This document shows, one piece after another, positions 1 to 7,055 of a stretch of 14,725 nucleotides of DNA. Numbering within the stretch: position 1 is the stretch's first letter; every line of letters starts with the position of its first letter. Position numbers and translations under genes: made by a program. Where the stretch lies: positions 1 to 14,725 of the forward strand of contig DASTXN010000072.1 in the NCBI GenBank assembly GCA_035765515.1. Reading direction: 5' to 3'. A model generated the notes under the pieces. That model did no database searches. It was not told where the DNA came from and saw only the letters and a list, made by a program, of their open reading frames with translations. Source of the DNA: DASRSS01 sp035765515 (GTDB lineage: Bacteria; Actinomycetota; Actinomycetes; Mycobacteriales; Jatrophihabitantaceae).

Positions 1-350
1 GCCGCACCGCCCGAGGCCGCCGGGTTCGGATCGTCCACCGCGTAGATCACCTTGGCCACGCCCGCGTCCAGCAGTGCCTGGGTGCAGGGGCCGGTGCGGC
101 CGGTGTGCGCGCACGGTTCGAGCGTGACCACGGCTGTTCCGCCCCGCGCGTTGGCACCGGCGGCGGCGAGCGCGACGACCTCGGCGTGCGGCCCGCCGAC
201 GGGCGCGGTGGCCCCCTCGCCGGCCAACGTTCCGTCCGCCGCGAGGATCACTGCTCCGACCGGCGGGTTCGGGCTCGTGCTGCCACGCACGGTCTTGCCC
301 AGCGCGAGCGCGCGGCGCATCGCTCCCCGCTCGGCGTCACTGAGCTGCAC
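1..350 (-). CDS. ribD: Riboflavin biosynthesis protein RibD, deaminase domain (partial, cut by window edge)
   Basis: Only the first 116 codons are inside the window. RibD deaminates the pyrimidine intermediate made from GTP, and its C-terminal domain then reduces it, in cytosolic riboflavin synthesis. The visible part is the zinc-dependent cytidine-deaminase-like domain. The HAE motif gives the zinc ligand His55 and the proton shuttle Glu57. The motif EPCAHTGRTGPC supplies zinc ligands Cys80 and Cys89. SPNPPVGAV near residue 26 is also typical of the family. I chose the GTG start at 350 because a G-rich ribosome-binding sequence (GAGGGGG) lies 7 nt upstream and the protein begins at the usual place (MQLSDAERGAMRRAL). 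It lies 36 nt downstream of rpe on the same strand, so the two are probably co-transcribed. The reductase domain and the gene end are outside the window, so fusion to a reductase is assumed. Confidence 0.93.
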   Translation of the reverse strand, partial: MQLSDAERGAMRRALALGKTVRGSTSPNPPVGAVILAADGTLAGEGATAPVGGPHAEVVALAAAGANARGGTAVVTLEPCAHTGRTGPCTQALLDAGVAKVIYAVDDPNPAASGGA

Positions 351-386
351 GACTTCGCCCCCTCAGCCCAGCCTGTGACCGGGCCA

Positions 387-1070
387 CTACCCGGCCATCG
401 CGTGGCGCGCGCGGTGCCGCAGCGCCTCGACCGCACGCGCCGGGTCGGCGGCACCGTAGACGGCCGAGCCGGCGACGAACACATCCGCCCCCGCCTCGGC
501 CGCGGCGCTGATCGTGTGCTCGTCGACGCCACCGTCCACCTCGACGAACAGCCGCAGGTGACCGGCGCTGACCTGCTGGCGCGCGAGCCGCACCTTCGGC
601 AGCACCTCGGCCATGAACGCCTGCCCGCCGAACCCGGGTTCGACGGTCATCACCAGCAGGGTGTCGAACTCGCGCAGCACGTCCAGGTACGGCTCCAACG
701 GAGTCCCCGGCTTGACCGACAGGCCCGCGAGCGCGCCGTTTGAGCGGATCGCCCGCGCGGTCTGCACCGGATCGGCCGCGGCCTCGACATGGAAGGTCAC
801 GTTCGCCGCGCCCGCCTCGGCGTAACCCGGCGCCCAGCGGTCCGGGTCCTCGATCATCAGGTGGCAGTCCAGTGGCAGCGCGGTCGCCTTGCGCAGGCTC
901 TGCACGACCGGCAGCCCGAGCGTCAGGTTCGGGACGAAGTGGGCGTCCATCACGTCGACGTGCAGCCAGTCGGCGTTGTCGACGGCGTCGGCCTCGTCGG
1001 CGAGGCGCGCGAAGTCGGCCGACAGGATGCTCGGCGCGATCATCGGCTCGGGACGGTTCGGACGGCTCAC
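387..1070 (-). CDS. rpe: Ribulose-phosphate 3-epimerase
   Basis: Interconverts D-ribulose 5-phosphate and D-xylulose 5-phosphate in the cytosolic pentose phosphate pathway; ribulose 5-phosphate is also a riboflavin precursor, which fits the neighbouring ribD. The 227-residue product is a full-length TIM-barrel epimerase. Visible motifs are APSILSADF (12-20), HVDVMDAHFVPN (37-48), CHLMI (69-73), MTVEPGFGGQ (141-150) and VDGGV (178-182). The four metal ligands expected for the family are His37, Asp39, His70 and Asp179, with the Asp residues as acid/base catalysts. The start is ambiguous: GTG at 1070 gives a nine-residue extension before the ATG at 1043 (MIAPSILS). Neither has a good ribosome-binding site; I keep 1070 because related actinobacterial enzymes often have a short N-terminal extension. 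A possible -10 box (TAGAAT) lies just upstream, so rpe-ribD may have its own promoter. Confidence 0.95.
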   Translation of the reverse strand: MSRPNRPEPMIAPSILSADFARLADEADAVDNADWLHVDVMDAHFVPNLTLGLPVVQSLRKATALPLDCHLMIEDPDRWAPGYAEAGAANVTFHVEAAADPVQTARAIRSNGALAGLSVKPGTPLEPYLDVLREFDTLLVMTVEPGFGGQAFMAEVLPKVRLARQQVSAGHLRLFVEVDGGVDEHTISAAAEAGADVFVAGSAVYGAADPARAVEALRHRARHAMAG

Positions 1071-1088
1071 CGGCTGCTCACGAGCCGA

Positions 1089-1094
1089 ATTCTA
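1089..1094 (-). promoter_or_regulatory. Candidate -10 box upstream of rpe
   Basis: On the minus strand this reads TAGAAT, one base from TATAAT, and it ends 18 nt before the rpe GTG at 1070. It would put the transcription start about 11 nt before the GTG. No convincing -35 hexamer is found at 16 to 18 nt. It would let rpe-ribD be transcribed independently of the sigma/anti-sigma pair upstream. Confidence 0.4.
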
Positions 1095-1116
1095 TGTCCG
1101 GAGCCCGCCTTCCCCG

Positions 1117-1168
1117 TGATCAACAGTCAGTTCCGGCCGCCAGGGCGACCAGAACCTGCTGTTGATCA
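1117..1168 (-). repeat. Imperfect 20-bp inverted repeat after the anti-sigma gene (terminator or REP-like)
   Basis: The left arm 1117-1136 (TGATCAACAGTCAGTTCCGG) is the inverted copy of 1149-1168, with 16 of 20 Watson-Crick pairs and a 12-nt loop (1137-1148). In a minus-strand transcript two of the four mismatches become G-U pairs, giving 18 of 20. It begins 3 nt after the stop codon of the gene at 1172-1810, so a transcription-terminating or 3'-end-stabilising role is natural. There is no U-tract, so it is not a classical intrinsic terminator. The outer part contains the perfect palindrome GTTGATCAAC (1161-1170). A dispersed palindromic repeat is an equally good reading and cannot be tested from one window. 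Confidence 0.6.
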
Positions 1169-1171
1169 ACG

Positions 1172-1810
1172 TCAGGAGCAGGAGGGAACAGGCCCGGCCA
1201 CCATGGAAGCGCCCCAGCTCTCGATCTGCGGAGATCCCGGCGGCATCGTGGACAGGCCACCCGAGCCGACCGGCGCCATCGTCACGGTGAGCACGAACGT
1301 CGCACCCCGCGGAAACAGCTTGGGTCGGACGAGGAAGCCACCGTCCACGGAGCCCGGAGACTCCCACTGCACCGCCTTTTCGCTGTAGCCCCTAACCCGC
1401 CCCGGCGGACACGTCGAATCGGAGTCCGTTCGGACGCGAACCCGGACGTGTGCGTGGGCGTTGTCCAGCGCCGTCTGCAGCGCAGCCGGGTCGGACAACT
1501 CGTCCCAGTGCACCGACACACGGACAGCTCCGCCGGCCTCGACGGTCACCGCGAAGGCCGCACTCGACGTCCCTGCCCCGTTGTTCCAGGGCAGCGGGGC
1601 GGCGAGTGCGACCGTGGCGGCTGCACCGGCGAGCACGCCACCGATCGCGATGCGCCGCGCCGACCGGTATCCGCCGACGCGGTGCGCGGTGCCCGCGCGC
1701 CGGGGCGGCGTAGCGACGATGCGCGCAAGCAGCGCCTGAGCCCGCTGTGCGGACGCGTCCGGGTCCAGATTGCGAGCCGGATCTGCGTCGCGAAGCAGTG
1801 AATCGATCAC
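1172..1810 (-). CDS. Membrane-anchored protein paired with ECF sigma factor, putative anti-sigma factor
   Basis: A 212-residue protein with a short charged cytoplasmic N-terminus (1-50, beginning MIDSLLRDADPARNLDPDA), one membrane helix (about 54-73) and an exported C-terminal domain of about 140 residues. The exported part includes AFAVTVEAGGAVRVSVHWDEL and DPAALQTALDNA, a pattern I recognise from proteins encoded beside actinobacterial ECF sigma factors. The GTG start overlaps the sigma stop in a GTGA (4 nt) and is preceded by a strong AAGGAGG (1817-1823) 6 nt away, so the two genes are translationally coupled. There is no HxxxCxxC zinc motif, so it is not a ZAS-type anti-sigma; the sigma-binding role is inferred from context and topology only. 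Two cysteines (134 and 211) lie in the exported domain and could form a disulfide. Confidence 0.75.
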   Translation of the reverse strand: MIDSLLRDADPARNLDPDASAQRAQALLARIVATPPRRAGTAHRVGGYRSARRIAIGGVLAGAAATVALAAPLPWNNGAGTSSAAFAVTVEAGGAVRVSVHWDELSDPAALQTALDNAHAHVRVRVRTDSDSTCPPGRVRGYSEKAVQWESPGSVDGGFLVRPKLFPRGATFVLTVTMAPVGSGGLSTMPPGSPQIESWGASMVAGPVPSCS

Positions 1811-2331
1811 GGTCGGCCTCCTTCGGGTTCGAGTTGGGAGTGCGCGTCTGAGTCAGCCAAGAGCAGCTCCAGACGTCGACGGGCGCGATGCAGCCGGACC
1901 TTGTAGGCCGATTCACTGCACCCGAGCACGGATGCGGCGTCAGCAGTGGGCAATTGTTCCCAGGCCGACAGGCGCAGCACCTCGCGGTCACGTTCGCTCA
2001 AGCTGTCCAAGGCCGCCCGGACGCGCAGCGACTCGGTCAGCGGTTCGGCGTGATCGGCGACGGCGCCCTCCTGCTGTGCGGCCAGCCGCTCGTCCAGCCG
2101 CACCGCTCGGGACCGGCGACGCACCTCGTTGGCGACGACACGCCGCGCAGTCGCGTACAGCCAGGGCAACGCGTTGTCCGGGATCTGGTCGAGCCGCCGC
2201 CACGCCACCGTGAAGGTCTCGGCGACGACCTCACTGGACGCGTCCTGTCCGATCCTGCGCACCGCGTAGCGAACGACCGCGCCGTAGTGGGTACGGAACA
2301 GCGCCTCGAATCGTTCGCGGTCACCGTCCAT
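1807..2331 (-). CDS. ECF-family RNA polymerase sigma factor
   Basis: Alternative sigma factor that would direct RNA polymerase to a dedicated promoter set, probably in response to a signal passed through the overlapping membrane protein gene. The 174 residues hold sigma region 2 (about 8-75, LFRTHYGAVVRYAVRR, then AETFTVAWRRL, PWLYATARRVVANEVRRRSR) and region 4 (about 99-158, LDSLSERDREVLRLSAWEQL and the helix-turn-helix AASVLGCSESAYKVRLHRAR). Region 3 is absent, as in group 4 sigmas. I chose ATG 2331 (MDGDRERFEALF) over the open frame reaching 2493, because the extra 54 codons lie inside the rsmB coding region and resemble no sigma domain. It starts 31 nt after the rsmB stop with no clear ribosome-binding site. 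It could be read from the def-fmt-rsmB transcript or from its own promoter. Confidence 0.93.
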   Translation of the reverse strand: MDGDRERFEALFRTHYGAVVRYAVRRIGQDASSEVVAETFTVAWRRLDQIPDNALPWLYATARRVVANEVRRRSRAVRLDERLAAQQEGAVADHAEPLTESLRVRAALDSLSERDREVLRLSAWEQLPTADAASVLGCSESAYKVRLHRARRRLELLLADSDAHSQLEPEGGRP

Positions 2332-2362
2332 GCTGTGATCTTGTCCGGCACCGGTCGGTTGG

Positions 2363-3778
2363 TTAGACCTTGCGGAGCAGGGCGCAGAACATTGCGTCGG
2401 TGCCGTGACGGTGCGGCCACAGCTGGACGGTCGGCCCGGGGCCGAGCGCGTCCACTCCCGGGAACGTCGCGCGCGCGTCCAGCAGCTCGACACCGCTGGC
2501 GCTCGCGACGACCGCCGTCGTCTCGGCCGGGTGCGGGGAACAGGTCACGTACGCGACCACGCCACCTGGACGGACCAGGCGCAGGGCCGTCGCCAGCAGT
2601 TCGGCCTGCAGCGCGGCCAGCTCGGGCACGTCCTCCGGCCGCCGCCGCCAGCGCGCCTCCGGGCGGCGCCGCAGCGCACCCAGACCGGTGCAGGGCGCGT
2701 CCAGCAGGACGCGGTCGTAACCCCCGTCGATCTCCGGCATCGCCCGCGCGTCACCGACGCGGATCTGCACATCCCACGGCGCCGTCGCCTTGCCCACCAA
2801 GTCGGCGCGATGCGGATGCAGCTCGTTCGCCGTCACCCGCGCCCCGCGCTCGACGGCGAGCGCGGCGAGCAGCGCGGTCTTGCCGCCCGGCCCGGCGCAC
2901 AGGTCCAGCCAGCGCTCGTCGCGACCGGACAGCGGAGCAGCAGCAATCGCGAGCGCGCAGAGCTGGCTGCCCTCGTCCTGCACACCGGCGCGGCGCTCGC
3001 GCACGGCAGCCACCGCCGCCGGGTCGCCGCCGTTCATCCGCACCGCATAGGGCGAGTACGGGCCGGCCGCTCCCCCGCTCGCGACGAGCAGTTCCTCGCG
3101 CGCGATGCGGCCGGGCCAGGCGACCAGGTGTGTCTGGGGCCGCTCGTCGTCGGCCTGCAGCGCCGCCCCGGTCTCGTCCAGGGGGCCGGTCGGGTCCTCG
3201 CCGAGGGCGTCGGCGAACGCGGCCGCGACCCACTCCGGATGCGCGGAGCGCAGAGCGAGTGTGCGCAACGGGGACGCCCCAGCGGCCAGCCGGTCCGTCC
3301 AGCCCTGCCAGTCGTCGACCGCGATCTTGCGCAGCACGGCGTTCAGGAATCCGGCGGCGCGACCGTTGTCGGTGGCTCGGGCGAGGTCGACCGTCGTCGC
3401 CACGGCCGCGTGCCGCGGGATGCGGGTGCGCAGCAGTTGGTACGTCCCCAGACGAAGCAGGTCGAGCACGGCCGGCTCGACGTCGGTCAGCGGTCGATCG
3501 ACGCAGCCGGCGATCACCTCATCCAAAGTCCCGGTGGCGCGGACGGTGCCGTAGCCGAGTTCGGTGGCCAGGGCGGCGTCCCGGCCACCGAGGTTGTGCT
3601 CGGCCAGCAGTGCGGGCAGCGCCAGGTTGGCGTAGGCGTCCTCGACCGAGACAGCGCGCAGCAGCTGGTACGCGGCGAGCCGGGCGTGATCGACGGGGGC
3701 CGGGCGGCGCGGCTGGGCCGGCCGACCACGTCGTGGCGGCCCGGTGCGGCGGGGCGGGCGGTCAGCCAAGGAGCTCAC
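2363..3778 (-). CDS. rsmB: 16S rRNA (cytosine-C5)-methyltransferase RsmB/Sun family
   Basis: Methylates a cytosine of 16S rRNA (C967 in E. coli) using S-adenosylmethionine. The 471-residue product has a basic Arg/Pro-rich leader (about 1-28), a NusB-like RNA-binding helical domain (about 30-165) and a Rossmann methyltransferase domain. The SAM-binding motif I is LDLCAGPGGKT (291-301). The two catalytic-site cysteines are Cys363 in LLDAPCTGLG and Cys413 in VTCSPHPAET. The length fits actinobacterial members, slightly longer than E. coli RsmB because of the leader. The GTG start overlaps the end of fmt by 17 nt and lacks a recognisable ribosome-binding site, suggesting translational coupling. 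The order def-fmt-rsmB is conserved widely, which supports the call over other RNA m5C methyltransferases. Confidence 0.94.
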   Translation of the reverse strand: MSSLADRPPRRTGPPRRGRPAQPRRPAPVDHARLAAYQLLRAVSVEDAYANLALPALLAEHNLGGRDAALATELGYGTVRATGTLDEVIAGCVDRPLTDVEPAVLDLLRLGTYQLLRTRIPRHAAVATTVDLARATDNGRAAGFLNAVLRKIAVDDWQGWTDRLAAGASPLRTLALRSAHPEWVAAAFADALGEDPTGPLDETGAALQADDERPQTHLVAWPGRIAREELLVASGGAAGPYSPYAVRMNGGDPAAVAAVRERRAGVQDEGSQLCALAIAAAPLSGRDERWLDLCAGPGGKTALLAALAVERGARVTANELHPHRADLVGKATAPWDVQIRVGDARAMPEIDGGYDRVLLDAPCTGLGALRRRPEARWRRRPEDVPELAALQAELLATALRLVRPGGVVAYVTCSPHPAETTAVVASASGVELLDARATFPGVDALGPGPTVQLWPHRHGTDAMFCALLRKV

Positions 3779-4688
3779 CGGATTGCAGGCGCGCGCCTCG
3801 CGCCCAGTCGGCGGCGGGCATCGGCCGCTTGCCGGCAGGCCGCACCTCGCCGAGGCGGACGTCGGCGGTGCCGGTTCCCACGAACACGGCGGCCTTCTCG
3901 ACCCGCAGCTCCCCGGGCGCCAGCGTGGACGCCTCGGTCGGCTGTACCGGGCCGAGCTTGAGCCGATCGCCCCGGGCCGTCGTCCACGCGCCGGGAGCGG
4001 GCGTGCAGGCTCGGACCAGCCGGTCGATGTGCCGGGCCGGTGCGGACCAGTCGACCTGCGCGTCCGCGACCTCGATCTTGCCCGCGATCGATACCCCTTC
4101 GGACGGCTGCGGAACGGGCACCAGGGAACCGTCGGCGATGCCGTCCATCGTCGCCAGGAGCAGCCCCGCGCCGCTGTGGGCGAGCCGCACGAGCAGGTCG
4201 CCGGCCGTGTCGTTCGGACGGATCGACTCGGTCACCACGCCGAACACCGGGCCGGTGTCCAGGCCCGCTTCGATCAGGAAGGTGGACGCGCCGGTGACGT
4301 CGTCGCCGCGCAGCAGCGCGTGCTGCACGGGGGCCGCGCCACGCCAGGCGGGCAGCAGCGAGAAGTGCAGGTTCACCCAGCCGTGCTTGGGGACCGCCAG
4401 TGCCGCCGGTGGCAGCAACGCGCCGTACGCCACGACCGGGCAGCAGTCCGGTTCGAGACCGGCCAGCTCGGCGAGAAACTCCGGCTCGCTCGGACGCCGC
4501 GGCGTCAGCACCGGTAGCCCGGCTTCGGCGGCGAGCTCGGCGACCGGCGAGACGACCTCGTGCCGTCCCCGCCCCGCGCGGGCCGCGGGCCGCGTCACGA
4601 CGGCGACCACCTCGTGCCGCGGCGAGTCGAGCAGCGCGCGCAGCGACGGGACGGCCGCGGCCGGCGTCCCGGCGAAGACCAGCCTCAC
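3762..4688 (-). CDS. fmt: Methionyl-tRNA formyltransferase
   Basis: Transfers the formyl group of 10-formyltetrahydrofolate to Met-tRNAfMet for bacterial translation initiation. With the GTG start at 4688 the protein is 308 residues and begins MRLVFAGTPAAAVPSL, the standard family N-terminus. The catalytic residues fall at the same numbers as in the E. coli enzyme: Asn106 and His108 in VNLHFSLLPAWRGAAP, and Asp144 in AGLDTGPVF. SLLPAWRGAAP (110-120) is the formyltransferase signature. The C-terminal tRNA-binding domain starts near residue 205. An open frame extends to 4751, but the added residues lie inside def and match nothing. The start overlaps the def stop as GTGA (4685-4688), so def and fmt are translationally coupled. 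Confidence 0.96.
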   Translation of the reverse strand: MRLVFAGTPAAAVPSLRALLDSPRHEVVAVVTRPAARAGRGRHEVVSPVAELAAEAGLPVLTPRRPSEPEFLAELAGLEPDCCPVVAYGALLPPAALAVPKHGWVNLHFSLLPAWRGAAPVQHALLRGDDVTGASTFLIEAGLDTGPVFGVVTESIRPNDTAGDLLVRLAHSGAGLLLATMDGIADGSLVPVPQPSEGVSIAGKIEVADAQVDWSAPARHIDRLVRACTPAPGAWTTARGDRLKLGPVQPTEASTLAPGELRVEKAAVFVGTGTADVRLGEVRPAGKRPMPAADWARGARLQSGELLG

Positions 4689-5236
4689 AGGGCGAGCCCG
4701 CGGGTCGGGTGCGGGCTCACCTTGACGGTCGGGGCCGACAGCCCGGACCACTCCGCGTCGCGGATCGCCCGCATCGCCGCCTTGCGGGTCGGGGCATCGA
4801 GCCGGTCGATGAACAGCACGCCGTCCAGGTGGTCGGTCTCGTGCTGGATGCAGCGCGCCAGCAGCGCCGTGCCCTCGACCGTGACCGGGTCGCCGTACAT
4901 GTTCTGACCGTGCGCGACGACGTTCGCGCGCCGCTTGCAGTCCCAGCTCAGCCCGGGGATCGACAGGCAGCCCTCAGACCCGTCCTGCTCCTCGTCGTTC
5001 GGGAAGTGCAGCACCGGATTGATCAGGTGCCCGGCCTGCTCGTCGTCGACGTGATAGGTGAACACGCGCAGCCCCACGCCGATCTGCGGCGCCGCGAGTC
5101 CGGAGCCGGGTGCGTCCAGCATCGTCTCGGTCAGGTCGGCGACAAGCGTGCGCAGCTGCTTGTCGAAATCGGTGACGACGTCGGCGGGCGTGCGCAGGAC
5201 GGGGTCACCGAAGAGCCGGATCGGTTGCACGGTCAT
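4685..5236 (-). CDS. def: Peptide deformylase
   Basis: Removes the N-formyl group from nascent peptides at the ribosome exit, the partner step to the formylation performed by the next gene, fmt. The 183-residue product has all three deformylase motifs: GSGLAAPQIG (44-53), EGCLSIPG (88-95) and QHETDHLDG (131-139). Metal ligands are Cys90, His132 and His136; Glu133 is the catalytic base. Length and motif spacing match actinobacterial deformylases, with a C-terminal extension of about 35 residues after LFIDRL. The ATG at 5236 has no strong Shine-Dalgarno sequence, but a -10-like TAAGCT ends exactly 6 nt before it, so the mRNA may be leaderless. It is divergently arranged with the MFS gene, with 79 nt between start codons. 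Confidence 0.97.
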   Translation of the reverse strand: MTVQPIRLFGDPVLRTPADVVTDFDKQLRTLVADLTETMLDAPGSGLAAPQIGVGLRVFTYHVDDEQAGHLINPVLHFPNDEEQDGSEGCLSIPGLSWDCKRRANVVAHGQNMYGDPVTVEGTALLARCIQHETDHLDGVLFIDRLDAPTRKAAMRAIRDAEWSGLSAPTVKVSPHPTRGLAL

Positions 5237-5242
5237 GCGGCC

Positions 5243-5248
5243 AGCTTA
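5243..5248 (-). promoter_or_regulatory. Candidate -10 box of the def-fmt-rsmB operon (leaderless arrangement)
   Basis: On the minus strand this reads TAAGCT, matching the actinobacterial TAnnnT -10 pattern, followed by six bases (GGCCGC) and the def ATG at 5236. Transcription would start at or next to the A of ATG. No good -35 hexamer is seen about 17 nt upstream, so support rests on the -10 and its spacing. Confidence 0.45.
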
Positions 5249-5280
5249 CGAAAGGCCCGCGCGCGGACGGCTCCCGGTAT

Positions 5281-5301
5281 TTAGTTAGAGTGGCTAACGA
5301 A
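5281..5301. promoter_or_regulatory. Inverted-repeat operator overlapping the MFS promoter
   Basis: TTAGTTAG and CTAACGAA flank a 5-nt centre (AGTGG); 7 of 8 positions pair, with a perfect GTTAG/CTAAC core (5284-5288 and 5294-5298). The site overlaps a -10-like TAGAGT (5286-5291) and the expected transcription start of the exporter, the classic place for a TetR- or MarR-type repressor. A ribosome-binding AAAGGA follows at 5304-5309, 6 nt before the GTG at 5316. No repressor gene is encoded beside it in this window. The site also lies about 45 nt upstream of def and could affect that promoter. Confidence 0.55.
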
Positions 5302-5315
5302 CGAAAGGACTTGGG

Positions 5316-7055
5316 GTGCACCATTCCGAAGCGCACGACCGCAGGGTCGCACTGTCGGTGACGACCGTCGGCATCCTGGCCGCCACGCTGAACTCGTCGA
5401 TCCTGTTGATCTCGCTCCCGGCGATCTTCACCGGCCTCGGCCTCGATCCGCTGGCGCCGGCCAACATCTCGTACCTGCTCTGGATGCTGATGGGCTACCT
5501 GCTCGTCACGGCGGTGCTGGTCGTGACGTTCGGACGCCTTGGCGACCAGTACGGGCGGGCCAAGCTGTTCAACCTGGGCTTCCTGATCTTCACCGTGGCA
5601 TCCGTCGGTTGTGCGCTGATCCCCAACAGCGGCGCGGCCGGCGCACTGGAGTTGATCGCGCTGCGCGTCGTTCAGGGCGTCGGTGGCGCGATGCTGACGG
5701 CGAACTCGACCGCGATCATCACCGACGCGTTCCCCGCCGACCGCCGCGGCTTCGCGCTCGGCGTGAACCAGGTCGCCGCGCTGGCCGGGTCGTTCGCCGG
5801 GCTGGTCGTCGGCGGCGTGCTGTCCGAGTGGCATTGGCGTGCGGTGTTCTGGGTGAGCGTCCCGGTGGGCGTGTGGGGTACCTGGATGGGTTACCGGACA
5901 CTGCACGACAAGCCGCGCGACCGCGCCAAGCGGGTGGTGGTCGACTGGTGGGGCAACCTCACCTTCGGGCTCGGCCTGACCGCGCTGCTGATCGCGATCA
6001 CGTACGGGCTGCAGCCGTACGGCGCGCACACGATGGGCTGGACGGCGCCGCTCGTGCTCGTCACCGGCATCGGCGGCATCGCGCTGCTGATCGCGTTCGG
6101 TTTCGTGGAGAACCGCGTCCAGGACCCGATGATCAACCTGCGGCTGTTCAAGATCCGCGCCTTCGCCGCCGGGCAGGCGGTCAACCTGCTCGCGGCGATG
6201 TCGCGCGGTGGCCTGCAGTTCATGCTGATCATCTGGCTGCAGGGCATCTGGCTGCCGCTGCACGGCTACAAGTTCGCGGACACCCCGCTGTGGGCCGGCA
6301 TCTACATGCTGCCGATGACGGTCGGCTTCCTGGTCGCCGGTCCGGCATCCGGTGCGATCTCCGACCGGTTCGGGGCGCGCGCCTTCGCAACCGGCGGGCT
6401 GCTGCTCACCGCGGCAACGTTCGTCGGGCTGATCGCACTGCCCGCCGATTTCAACTACGTGCAGTTCGCCGGGCTGCTCGCGTTCAACGGCATCGGCATG
6501 GGCCTGATGGCGGCACCCAACACGGCCGCGATCATGAACGCCGTGCCGGGTTCACAGCGCGGCGCGGCATCCGGCGTCCGCGCAACCGGCATGAACGCCG
6601 GCATGGTGCTGTCGATGGGCGGCTTCTTCACCCTGATGGCGGTCGGGCTGGCCAGCCGACTGCCCGCCGCGCTGTTCAACGGCCTCACCGGCGCAGGCGT
6701 TCCGGCCGCGCCGGCCACCACCGCCTCGCACGCCTCCCCGGTCGGCCTGCTGTTCGCCGCCTTCCTGGGCGACAACCCGATCAAGGCGCTGGTGCCCGAC
6801 CCGGGTCCGGCTGCCGACACCGGCCGCATCTACGGCCAGCAGTTCTTCCCGCGGCTGATCTCCGAGCCGTTCATGGACGGCCTGCTGATCGCGTTCGGCG
6901 CGTCCATCGTCATGCTGCTGATCGCGGCCGCCGCGTCCATGCTGCGCGGCGAGCGGTACGTGCACGAGGAGCCCGAACCGGTGCCGACTGGCGAGCTCGG
7001 GATGGACGAGCTAGGTACGGCTGCGGGTCCGGCGATCGCGGTGGAGCCAGCCTGA
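5316..7055 (+). CDS. MFS transporter, 14-TM DHA2-type drug/proton antiporter family
   Basis: A 579-residue inner-membrane transporter predicted to export a small molecule using the proton gradient; the substrate cannot be told from sequence. About 14 hydrophobic segments are visible. Motif A, GRLGDQYGRAKLF, is at 73-85 between TM2 and TM3. RVVQGVGGAML (117-127) is the TM4 motif with the proton-coupling Arg. The antiporter motif C region with its glycines spans about 149-170, ending GGVLSEWHWRAVFW. Between the last two helices is a large loop (about 450-520, rich in Ala, Pro and Gly), and the C-terminal tail (545-579) is acidic and cytoplasmic. The GTG start is supported by AAAGGA 6 nt upstream. 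The gene is the only plus-strand protein gene in the window. It is divergent from def and convergent with the response regulator, whose end it overlaps by 45 nt. Confidence 0.92.
   Translation: MHHSEAHDRRVALSVTTVGILAATLNSSILLISLPAIFTGLGLDPLAPANISYLLWMLMGYLLVTAVLVVTFGRLGDQYGRAKLFNLGFLIFTVASVGCALIPNSGAAGALELIALRVVQGVGGAMLTANSTAIITDAFPADRRGFALGVNQVAALAGSFAGLVVGGVLSEWHWRAVFWVSVPVGVWGTWMGYRTLHDKPRDRAKRVVVDWWGNLTFGLGLTALLIAITYGLQPYGAHTMGWTAPLVLVTGIGGIALLIAFGFVENRVQDPMINLRLFKIRAFAAGQAVNLLAAMSRGGLQFMLIIWLQGIWLPLHGYKFADTPLWAGIYMLPMTVGFLVAGPASGAISDRFGARAFATGGLLLTAATFVGLIALPADFNYVQFAGLLAFNGIGMGLMAAPNTAAIMNAVPGSQRGAASGVRATGMNAGMVLSMGGFFTLMAVGLASRLPAALFNGLTGAGVPAAPATTASHASPVGLLFAAFLGDNPIKALVPDPGPAADTGRIYGQQFFPRLISEPFMDGLLIAFGASIVMLLIAAAASMLRGERYVHEEPEPVPTGELGMDELGTAAGPAIAVEPA

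Noticed and set aside
1063..1087. CGGCTC/GAGCCG inverted repeat around the rpe start
   Set aside because: Only 6 bp with a 13-nt spacer in GC-rich sequence; could easily be chance.
2332..2493. Longer N-terminus for the ECF sigma factor
   Set aside because: The 54 extra codons overlap the end of rsmB in another frame and do not resemble a sigma domain; ATG 2331 begins at the normal region 2 boundary.
1888..4725. A 945-codon open frame on the plus strand
   Set aside because: It is antisense to sigma, rsmB and fmt, is very rich in Arg, Pro, Ala and Ser, and has no recognisable domain. Long stop-free antisense frames are expected at this GC content.
4689..4751. Longer N-terminus for fmt
   Set aside because: It lies within def, adds non-homologous residues, and the GTGA overlap start gives the exact family N-terminus and catalytic numbering.
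5205..6263. A 352-codon minus-strand frame inside the MFS gene
   Set aside because: Its composition (Gln, Arg, Asp and His rich) is that of an antisense shadow, and the MFS protein on the other strand has full motifs and helices.
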